Below are positions 14,830 to 20,832 of a stretch of 20,832 nucleotides of DNA, one piece after another. The first letter of the stretch is position 1, and each line of letters opens with the position of its first letter. A program made the position numbers and the translations under genes. This DNA comes from Candidatus Tenderia sp. Its GTDB lineage: Bacteria > Pseudomonadota > Gammaproteobacteria > Tenderiales > Tenderiaceae. The notes under the pieces are model-generated. The model searched no databases. It saw nothing but the letters and a program-made list of their open reading frames with translations, and was not told where the DNA came from. The stretch lies in NCBI GenBank assembly GCA_030148045.1, contig JASBUE010000139.1:1-20832 (forward strand), written 5' to 3'.

Positions 14830-15224
14830 CCACCGGGCTGCTGATTATCGCGCATGACAATGTCGGACAGTCGCTGATGGAGACGGCCTCCTCCATTCTC
14901 GGCATGTGTCCCATGGCGCTGGAAATTATCTCCGTCTGCGCCGGCTATGAGCCGGACGACATGGTCGAGAGCGCTCGCAACGCCGTCAGGCGCCTGGATA
15001 GCGGCGACGGCGTGTTGATTCTGACCGACATGTACGGCTCGACGCCGAGCAATGTGGCCAACCGCCTGAGTGCCGATGCCACCATCAAGGTGGTGGCGGG
15101 ACTGAACCTGCCCATGCTGGTGCGGGTGCTGAACTATCCCACTCTGACACTGGACGAGCTGGCCTACAAGGCCATCTCCGGCGGCAAGGGCGGCGTCTTT
15201 GTCTGTGAGCCGGATGTCCAGTGA
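14826..15224 (+). CDS. PTS mannose-type EIIA domain protein
   Basis: Single-domain EIIA of the mannose family (132 residues). The active His10 is present in LLIIAHDNVGQSL, and the ILTDMYGSTPSN segment is characteristic. There is no EIIB, EIIC or EIID gene nearby, so a sugar-transport role is unlikely. In many proteobacteria such an EIIA, together with HPr, EI and HPr kinase, forms a regulatory PTS. Start is GTG 14826, overlapping rapZ by GTGA, and the stop overlaps the HPr gene in the same way, so the three genes should be translationally coupled. With PtsN altered, this is the only EIIA in the window with an intact acceptor His. Confidence 0.94.
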   Translation: MTTGLLIIAHDNVGQSLMETASSILGMCPMALEIISVCAGYEPDDMVESARNAVRRLDSGDGVLILTDMYGSTPSNVANRLSADATIKVVAGLNLPMLVRVLNYPTLTLDELAYKAISGGKGGVFVCEPDVQ

Positions 15225-15490
15225 TTCGCAAAAGCGTGACGATTATCAACAAGCTCGGCCTGCATGCGCGGGCCGCGTCGAAATTCGTCAAGCTGGCCAG
15301 CCGTTACGAAAGCAATATCCAGCTGCGCAAAGGGGAGCGTGAATCGAACGGCAAGAGCATTATGGGGGTGATGATGCTGGCGGCCAGCCAGGGTAGCGAA
15401 CTTGAGCTGGTGGTGGAGGGGGGTGACGAAGAACAGGCGATGGCGGCATTGGAAGCCCTTATCGCGGACCGTTTTGGTGAAGGTGAGTAG
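15221..15490 (+). CDS. ptsH: Phosphocarrier protein HPr
   Basis: Small phosphocarrier that takes phosphate from Enzyme I at His and passes it to EIIA proteins. The 89 residues show His15 in NKLGLHARAASKF and Ser46 in NGKSIMGVMMLA. The Ser46 neighbourhood (KSIMGVM) is close to that of Bacillus-type HPr, where HPr kinase acts, so the regulatory serine site appears preserved even though the kinase upstream is reduced. It could also be called an NPr-type protein, but the missing GAF domain in the partner EI argues for a PtsH/PtsI pair. GTG start, overlapping the EIIA stop. Confidence 0.95.
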   Translation: MIRKSVTIINKLGLHARAASKFVKLASRYESNIQLRKGERESNGKSIMGVMMLAASQGSELELVVEGGDEEQAMAALEALIADRFGEGE

Positions 15491-15499
15491 CATAAGGAC

Positions 15500-17251
15500 A
15501 TGGCGAGCCTGAGTCTAAAAGGGGTGGGTGTTTCGCGCGGCATTGCCATCGGCAAGGCCTACCTGTTGCAGCGTGATCAGCTCAAGGTGCGCGAGTATCT
15601 GATCCCCCCCAGCCTGATCGAAGCGGAACAGGAACGCTTCAAACAGGCCGTGGCGGTGGCTAAACAGCAGCTCGCCGAGGTGCGCCAGCGCATTCCCTCA
15701 TCCACACCGGTAGACATCGTCTCGTTTATCGATACGCACCTGTTGATGCTCAACGACAAGGCCCTGGCGCAGGCGCCGCTGAAGCTGATCCGCGAGCGCG
15801 GCTGCAATGCGGAGTGGGCCCTGAAGCTGCAGCGCGACGCCCTGGTGGCGGTGTTCGAGGACATGGACGACGCCTACCTGCGCACCCGCAAGGACGACGT
15901 CGACCATGTGGTCAACCGTATCCAGCGCATCCTGCTCAACCAGGCCGACCATATTCAGGTCATCATGGACGGCCGTCTCAAGGGTAAGGTGATCATCGCC
16001 GACGACCTCTCGCCGGCCGATACGGTGACCATGCAGAACGAGGGCATCGCCGCCTTCGTCACCGAATACGGCGGGCCCAATTCCCACACCACCATTCTGG
16101 CGCGCAGCCTCGGCATTTCCGCGATCGTGGGGGTGAAGAACGCCCTGCGTTACCTGCGCCAGGGCGAGACCGTGGTGGTGGATGGCTTTCAGGGTATGCT
16201 GCTGGCGGCGCCGGACGCGCGCGCCTTGGCCCATTACCAGCGGCGCCAGCGGCAGGAGAAACGGCACCAGTCCGAACTCAACAAGCTCAAGGAGCTGCCC
16301 GCCATCAGCCGCGACGGCCTGGTGATCTCGCTGCAGGCCAACGTCGAGATCCCCGAAGACCTGGCCATGATGAACAAGGTGGCGGCCAAGGGGGTCGGGC
16401 TGTACCGCACCGAATACCTGTTCATGAACCGCGATCAGCCGCCGGACGAGGAGGAGCAGTACGAAACCTCTCGTGAAGTCGTGAAGCAGTTGCGCGGCCG
16501 TCCCCTGACCATTCGCACCCTCGATCTGGGGGCGGACAAGATACCCGGCCACGAGGTGCGCCACGAGGTGCGCGGCGTGGTCACCAATCCGGCCTTGGGG
16601 CTGCGGGCGATTCGCCTCTGCCTGCGCGACCCGGCCCTGTTTCTGACCCAGCTGCGCGCCATCCTGCGGGTGTCGGCCGAGGGCCCCGTCGGTCTGATGA
16701 TTCCCATGCTCGCCAGCGTTCATGAGCTGCAACAGGCCATGGCGCTGATCGATCAGGCCAAGGACGAGTTGCGGCGCGAAGGTAAGCCCTTTGATGATGG
16801 TATCCCCATCGGCGGCATGATCGAGGTGCCGGCGGCGGCGCTGCTGGCCGAGGTGTTCGCCAAACGGCTCGACTTCCTGTCCATCGGCACCAACGACCTG
16901 GTGCAATACACCATGGCGGCGGATCGTCTCGACAATGCGGTGAATTACCTTTATCAACCCACCCATCCTGCGGTGTTGCGCCTGATCGACATGACCATCA
17001 AGGGGGGGCGCAAGGCCGGTATCCCGGTGGCCATGTGCTGCGAGATGGCGGGCGAGTCGCGCTATACCCGTCTGCTATTGGGGCTGGGGCTGACCGAGTT
17101 CAGCGTGCAGCCGGCGATGTTGCCGGAAGTGAAACGCATCGTTCAGGACAGCGATGTGGAGCAACTGGCCATGAAGGCGCGCCGCGTGCTGCGCATGGCA
17201 TCCGCTATGGAGGTGGATGCCTTTCTCGAAAAACTTAACGATTTAGATTGA
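15500..17251 (+). CDS. ptsI: Phosphoenolpyruvate-protein phosphotransferase, Enzyme I
   Basis: Uses phosphoenolpyruvate to phosphorylate HPr, starting the PTS relay. The 583 residues match a classical EI. The N-terminal HPr-binding/phosphohistidine part has His196 in GGPNSHTTILARS. The C-terminal PEP-binding barrel shows GLYRTEYLFMNRD, RTLDLGADK, GGMIEVPAAAL, IGTNDLVQYTMAADR, and Cys514 in MCCEMAG at the catalytic Cys position. There is no N-terminal GAF domain, so it is PtsI-like and not the nitrogen-type PtsP. It starts 9 nt after ptsH with AAGGA at 15494-15498, very close to the ATG. Confidence 0.97.
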   Translation: MASLSLKGVGVSRGIAIGKAYLLQRDQLKVREYLIPPSLIEAEQERFKQAVAVAKQQLAEVRQRIPSSTPVDIVSFIDTHLLMLNDKALAQAPLKLIRERGCNAEWALKLQRDALVAVFEDMDDAYLRTRKDDVDHVVNRIQRILLNQADHIQVIMDGRLKGKVIIADDLSPADTVTMQNEGIAAFVTEYGGPNSHTTILARSLGISAIVGVKNALRYLRQGETVVVDGFQGMLLAAPDARALAHYQRRQRQEKRHQSELNKLKELPAISRDGLVISLQANVEIPEDLAMMNKVAAKGVGLYRTEYLFMNRDQPPDEEEQYETSREVVKQLRGRPLTIRTLDLGADKIPGHEVRHEVRGVVTNPALGLRAIRLCLRDPALFLTQLRAILRVSAEGPVGLMIPMLASVHELQQAMALIDQAKDELRREGKPFDDGIPIGGMIEVPAAALLAEVFAKRLDFLSIGTNDLVQYTMAADRLDNAVNYLYQPTHPAVLRLIDMTIKGGRKAGIPVAMCCEMAGESRYTRLLLGLGLTEFSVQPAMLPEVKRIVQDSDVEQLAMKARRVLRMASAMEVDAFLEKLNDLD

Positions 17252-17353
17252 TTATTTTCCCTGCGGGGCTGGCGCCGCTCTTACTGGCCCCTTAAAATCT
17301 TCAGCTGTATTCCCACTTGCGGTTACTCGCGCATAACCCGGTTTCCTGACGTC

Positions 17354-18712
17354 ATGGCTGAACTTCAAGAACAAGAAAAATCGCAAAAACGCCTGCAGAG
17401 TTTCGCCGAGGCGCTGGAAAGCGGCCGCCTGGTCACCATCCGTCGCATGGTGAACGAACTGCACGCGGCGGAGATCGCCCACCTGCTCGAATCCCTGCCG
17501 CCATCCGAGCGCGAGCTGGTCTGGGAGATGGTGGAACCGGAGAAGGACGGCGACATTCTCAGCTACGTCAATGACGACGTGCGCGCCAAACTGATCCACC
17601 AGATGGAGACCGACGAGCTGGTGGCGGCGGCCGAGAGCCTCGACACCGACGATCTGGCCGATATCCTTCAGGATCTGCCCGACATGGTGATCCACGAGGT
17701 GTTGCAGTCCATGGGCGAGCAGGACCGCTTCCGTCTCGAGGCGGTGCTGTTATACCCGGAGGACACCGCCGGCGGCTTGATGAACATCGACACCGTCACG
17801 GTGCGCCCCAATGTCACCATCGACGTGGTGCTGCGCTATCTGCGCCTGCGCGGCCAGCTGCCGGAGATGACCGACCACCTCTACGTGGTCAACCGCAGTG
17901 ACAAGTTCCTCGGACTGCTTTCTCTCGCCGACATCGTCACCAAGGACCCCAGCCAGATGGTGGGGCAGGTGATGATTCACGATTTCGAGCCCATTCCCGC
18001 CAACATGTCGGCGAAAGAGGTGGCGGGCCTGTTTGAAAGGCGTGACCTGATCACGGCGCCGGTGGTGGATGACGACGGCAGGCTGCTGGGCCGTATCACC
18101 ATCGACGACGTGGTGGACGTGATTCGCGACGAAGCCGAGCACTCCATCATGAGCATGGCCGGTCTGGACGAGGAGGATGACATCTTCGCCCCCGTGGTGG
18201 TCAGCTCGCGCCGCCGCGGCATCTGGCTCGGCATCAACCTTGTCACCGCCCTGATCGCCTCCTGGGTGATCGGCCAGTTCGACGCCACCATCGAGAAGGT
18301 GGTGGCGCTGGCGGTGCTGATGCCCATCGTCGCCAGCATGGGCGGTATCGCCGGCAGCCAGACCTTGACCCTGGTGATTCGCGGCATGGCGCTGGGCCAT
18401 ATCGGCCCGGCAAACGCCAAGCGCATTCTCACCAAGGAGCTGGCCGTGGGCGGCCTAAACGGCCTGCTCTGGGCCATCGTGGTGGCTGCGGTCTCCACCG
18501 TCTGGTTCGGTGACTACATGATCGGCGTCATCATCGCCGCCGCCATGCTCATCAACCTGGTGGCCGCCGCCCTGGCGGGCGCCACCATCCCGCTGCTGAT
18601 GCGGCGCATGGGCATCGATCCGGCGCTGTCCTCTTCGGTGCTGCTCACCACCATTACCGACGTGGTGGGTTTCTTCGCCTTTTTGGGCCTGGCGACACTG
18701 GTCTTGCTCTAG
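17354..18712 (+). CDS. mgtE: Magnesium transporter MgtE
   Basis: Inner-membrane Mg2+ channel gated by cytosolic Mg2+. The 452 residues have the MgtE order: an N-terminal helical domain rich in acidic residues (about 1-135, with DTDDLADILQDLP and EDTAGGLM), two CBS domains (about 138-260, the second ending in GRITIDDVVDVIRDEAEH), a linker helix, and five C-terminal transmembrane segments. The pore segment is PIVASMGGIAGSQTLTLVIRG, and the last helix region has SSVLLTTITDVVGFF with the conserved Asp. No Mg2+-sensing leader was recognised in the 102-nt upstream gap, which contains only a weak GC-rich inverted repeat. A mgtE gene after ptsI is a frequent arrangement in related proteobacteria (recollection). 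Confidence 0.97.
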   Translation: MAELQEQEKSQKRLQSFAEALESGRLVTIRRMVNELHAAEIAHLLESLPPSERELVWEMVEPEKDGDILSYVNDDVRAKLIHQMETDELVAAAESLDTDDLADILQDLPDMVIHEVLQSMGEQDRFRLEAVLLYPEDTAGGLMNIDTVTVRPNVTIDVVLRYLRLRGQLPEMTDHLYVVNRSDKFLGLLSLADIVTKDPSQMVGQVMIHDFEPIPANMSAKEVAGLFERRDLITAPVVDDDGRLLGRITIDDVVDVIRDEAEHSIMSMAGLDEEDDIFAPVVVSSRRRGIWLGINLVTALIASWVIGQFDATIEKVVALAVLMPIVASMGGIAGSQTLTLVIRGMALGHIGPANAKRILTKELAVGGLNGLLWAIVVAAVSTVWFGDYMIGVIIAAAMLINLVAAALAGATIPLLMRRMGIDPALSSSVLLTTITDVVGFFAFLGLATLVLL

Positions 18713-18823
18713 CTCCGACAGCGTCAAAAACCTTATAAAAAGCGCATTTAATAATGAATGGCGCAGCGGTGACGATATATAAAGCACACAAAGACATTGT
18801 TACCAACCAGGCCCGTAGTTTTA

Positions 18824-18828
18824 AGGAA
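18824..18828 (+). promoter_or_regulatory. Ribosome binding site deciding the EAL-HDOD start
   Basis: AGGAA lies close to ATG 18832 and supports this start over the in-frame ATG 18754, which would add 26 residues without family similarity. Confidence 0.45.
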
Positions 18829-18831
18829 ATC

Positions 18832-20037
18832 ATGCCAGAGCTGTTTGTCGCCCGCCAACCTATCTACAATCGTACCCAGCACGTCTACGGTTATGAGCTG
18901 CTGTACCGGCACGCCAGGGAGGAGCGGGGCGCCGAGGGTGATGCGGCCACCTCGCAGGTGATTATCAATGCCATGACCGAGATCGGTCTCGAAAATCTCG
19001 TCGGCACGCGCGCCGCCTTTGTCAATCTGACCCGTAGTTTCGTCACCGGCCGTTATCCGCTGCCCTTGCCGCCCAACCGGGTGGTGATCGAGATCCTGGA
19101 GGATATCGAGGTCGATGAGGAGCTGCTCGCCGGTGTTCAATGGCTGGTCAACGCGGGTTATACCATCGCCCTGGATGATTTCATCTACCAGGAGTCAATG
19201 CTGCCCCTGTTGGAGCTGGCCCATATCGTCAAGATCGATGTGCAGGCTTTGGATGAAAAGGATCTGCGCGCCCACGTCCACGCCCTGAAAGAATATTCCC
19301 ATCTCAAGCTGCTGGCCGAGAAAGTCGAGATTCCGGAAGAGTACGAAGTCTGCCGCGAACTCGGTTTCGATTATTTTCAGGGCTACTTTTTTTCCCGGCC
19401 CAAGGTGATTCGCCGTCCCCGCCTGCCCTCCAACCAGCTGGCGCTGATGCAGCTGCTGGCTGAGGTGCAGCGGCCCGATACCACCATTCCCAAGCTGGAG
19501 ACACTGATCAGCCAGGATGTGGGCTTCAGCTATAAGCTGTTGCGTTATATCAACTCCGCCTTTTTCGCCATGCCCAAGCCGGTGGAGAGCATCCAGCGGG
19601 CGGTGGTATTGCTCGGTACCAAGGTGATCCAGAAGTGGGTTACCCTGCTGGTGCTGGCGCGGATGGAGGACAAGCCCGCCGAGCTGATGGTCACCGCCGT
19701 GGTGCGTGCCAAGATGTGCGAGATCCTGGCCAAGGCGCTGCGCTACGAGGCCGAGGATACCTGTTTCACCGTCGGCCTGTTGTCGGTGCTCGAAGCGTTG
19801 CTCGACATGCCTATGGAAAAGGTGCTTGGTATGCTCACACTCACCGACGAGGTCAATCAGGCCCTGCTCCGTTTTGAAGGCACGCCCGGCAAATTGCTGC
19901 AGCTTGCCTTGCACTATGAATATGGTGAGTGGGACCGGCTCGAGCATCCGGCGCTGGAGGAGGAGGTTATACTTGATGCCTATCTGCAGGCTATCGCCTG
20001 GGCCACCGAGGCGAGTCGTAATCTCTTGGGTGAATAA
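18832..20037 (+). CDS. EAL-HDOD domain signalling protein (probably inactive phosphodiesterase)
   Basis: Two-domain regulator of the YuxH/CdgJ type, 401 residues. The N-terminal EAL-like domain starts FVARQPIYNR, with YELLYR (Glu22) in place of the usual ExLxR. It continues with FVNLTRSF, VVIEILEDIEVD, LDDFIYQ (Asp115, Asp116), VKID (Lys134) and FDYFQGYFFSRP. The DDFGTG loop is reduced to DDFIYQ, so cyclic-di-GMP hydrolysis is doubtful. The C-terminal HDOD domain (about 195-400) has SQDVGFSYKLLRYINSAFF and the hydrophobic VVLLGTKVIQKW helix. Family members studied affect motility. The target here is unknown. ATG 18832 is chosen for its RBS and for the conserved FVARQPI start. The AT-rich 119 nt upstream (TTTAATAAT, TATATAA) probably hold its promoter. 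Confidence 0.93.
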   Translation: MPELFVARQPIYNRTQHVYGYELLYRHAREERGAEGDAATSQVIINAMTEIGLENLVGTRAAFVNLTRSFVTGRYPLPLPPNRVVIEILEDIEVDEELLAGVQWLVNAGYTIALDDFIYQESMLPLLELAHIVKIDVQALDEKDLRAHVHALKEYSHLKLLAEKVEIPEEYEVCRELGFDYFQGYFFSRPKVIRRPRLPSNQLALMQLLAEVQRPDTTIPKLETLISQDVGFSYKLLRYINSAFFAMPKPVESIQRAVVLLGTKVIQKWVTLLVLARMEDKPAELMVTAVVRAKMCEILAKALRYEAEDTCFTVGLLSVLEALLDMPMEKVLGMLTLTDEVNQALLRFEGTPGKLLQLALHYEYGEWDRLEHPALEEEVILDAYLQAIAWATEASRNLLGE

Positions 20038-20091
20038 ATGCAGGTAGGTCTAGGTGATTGCAGCCCAGCCCAACGAGCCTCCTATACCGAG

Positions 20092-20832
20092 CTATTTCCT
20101 CCTGCGTTGCAGTAACAGATTGCCGTAATCATCCACCACACAAGTCCAGCCCGCATCGATATACGTGCTTGCCACCGTCTCGGTAATCAGGGCGGGGCCG
20201 TTAAGGCGTTCCCCGGCGCCGAGGTGCTCACGATCCAAGACGATGACCGCCGCGGCGATGCCGCGGCGTCTAACCCTGTCCTGTTCAGCGATAGCCGTCT
20301 CCTTTCTGTCCAGAGCCGGGATTTGCAGCTCAGGTGCGGGGCCATGGGCACGCAGGCGAATGTTGACCAGTTCCACCGGCTGCTGCAGGCGATGGCCGTA
20401 GCGCTGTTCGTGATTACGGTGAAACGCGTCGCGGCTTTGTTCCAGGTCTTGCCAGGGGATGTTGAGGCTGAAGGCCTGGCCGCGATAGCGCAGGTCCAAT
20501 GAGCGTTGCAGGCTGACCTGCTCGACGATGAGGCCTTCACCGGCCAAGGCCGTCAGGGCCTTCTGTTCCAGTATCTGAAATTCCCGCGCCAGTGTTTCTG
20601 CGTCGAGCTGTCCCAGCTCGGCGGCGATAGTCTGGGACAGCTCGCGGCTGCGCCGCGCCACCAGCATGCCGAAGGCCGACAGCACGCCGCCCTGGATCGG
20701 CACCAGCACACGTTCCATGCCCAGCGCCTCGGCCAGGGCGCAGACATGCAGGCCACCGGCGCCGCCGAAGGGCATCAAGGTGAACCCCTTGGGGTCGACG
20801 CCACGTTGTATGGAGATCACCCGCAGCGCCTG
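20092..20832 (-). CDS. Hydantoinase A / 5-oxoprolinase family protein, C-terminal part (cut by window end)
   Basis: The minus-strand frame is open to the window end and its stop is TAG at 20094-20092. About 246 residues of the C-terminus are visible. The segment ISIQRGVDPKGFTLMPFGGAGGLH, then VLVPIQGGVLSAFGMLV, is the conserved actin-like ATPase region of HyuA/OplAH proteins (ATP-dependent hydrolysis of hydantoins, 5-oxoproline or related cyclic amides). The end, LNGPALITETVASTYIDAGW, is also typical. A GTG at 20820 exists but lies inside the conserved block (QALRVISIQRG), so the gene begins beyond the window. HyuA is usually followed by hyuB. Here no such gene follows, and this gene converges on the EAL-HDOD gene with a 54-nt gap, so any hyuB is either upstream or fused (as in OplAH, where B would follow A). 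Substrate cannot be told. Confidence 0.88.
   Translation of the reverse strand, partial: QALRVISIQRGVDPKGFTLMPFGGAGGLHVCALAEALGMERVLVPIQGGVLSAFGMLVARRSRELSQTIAAELGQLDAETLAREFQILEQKALTALAGEGLIVEQVSLQRSLDLRYRGQAFSLNIPWQDLEQSRDAFHRNHEQRYGHRLQQPVELVNIRLRAHGPAPELQIPALDRKETAIAEQDRVRRRGIAAAVIVLDREHLGAGERLNGPALITETVASTYIDAGWTCVVDDYGNLLLQRRRK

Noticed and set aside
15698..16966. 422-codon minus-strand frame opposite ptsI
   Set aside because: Shadow of the Enzyme I gene. No domain or RBS, and the composition is typical of antisense frames in GC-rich DNA.
17252..17353. Mg2+-responsive leader or terminator before mgtE
   Set aside because: Only a weak 5-bp GGGGC/GCCCC pairing and a GGCGCC palindrome are visible in 102 nt. 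This is too short and unstructured for a known Mg2+ riboswitch, and there is no hairpin followed by a T tract.
18754..18831. Longer N-terminus for the EAL-HDOD protein from ATG 18754
   Set aside because: The extra 26 residues have no family counterpart, there is no RBS at 18754, and AGGAA sits just before ATG 18832, where the conserved FVARQPI start begins.
20038..20091. Bidirectional terminator between the EAL-HDOD gene and the convergent HyuA-type gene
   Set aside because: No convincing stem with flanking T and A runs was found in the 54 nt.

Overview
The window is a GC-rich, densely packed stretch of a gammaproteobacterial chromosome. Gene order (spoT-ridA-recG, ubiC-ubiA, yrbG-kdsD-kdsC-lptC-lptA-lptB-rpoN-ptsN-hprK-rapZ followed by a small PTS cluster and mgtE) and the presence of HPr kinase/phosphorylase point to a Chromatiales-like, probably environmental lineage and not an enteric one. 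This placement is inference from gene content and order. The species cannot be named from the sequence alone.

Layout: (1) 12-2754, a bifunctional ppGpp synthetase/hydrolase (spoT) followed by ridA. (2) 2918-6481, recG, ubiC and ubiA, almost without gaps: a replication-fork helicase followed by the first two committed steps of ubiquinone synthesis. (3) 6514-11272, the envelope block: a YrbG-type cation/Ca2+ antiporter, an unexpected 67-residue CxxC metal-binding protein, the Kdo enzymes KdsD and KdsC, and LptC-LptA-LptB of the lipopolysaccharide transport bridge. (4) 11376-17251, the regulatory block: sigma-54, EIIA-Ntr (PtsN), a very short HPr kinase, RapZ, a mannose-type EIIA, HPr and Enzyme I. 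No sugar permease (EIIB/EIIC) is present, so this looks like a regulatory phosphorelay. (5) 17354-20037, an MgtE Mg2+ channel and an EAL-HDOD signalling protein. (6) 20092-20832, the 3' part of a HyuA/5-oxoprolinase-type gene on the minus strand, converging on the EAL-HDOD gene and running off the window.

The most notable observations are in the PTS block. EIIA-Ntr has Asn where the phospho-accepting His belongs (AIPN instead of AIPH, residue 68). The adjacent HPr kinase lacks the whole N-terminal domain, with an in-frame stop 9 nt before its ATG, and carries substitutions at conserved kinase positions. The hpf gene that usually separates rpoN and ptsN is absent. HPr itself keeps both His15 and a canonical Ser46 context. 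Together these suggest a PTS-Ntr output branch that is degenerating or has been rewired.

Intergenic DNA is short (longest about 200 nt) but rich in repeat-like structure: a nested hairpin after spoT, a pair of opposed tandem-motif repeats between ridA and recG, and two copies of a 14-nt-plus-hairpin module between kdsD and kdsC. No tRNA, rRNA, CRISPR, insertion sequence or phage gene was recognised, and no intergenic gap exceeds 300 nt.
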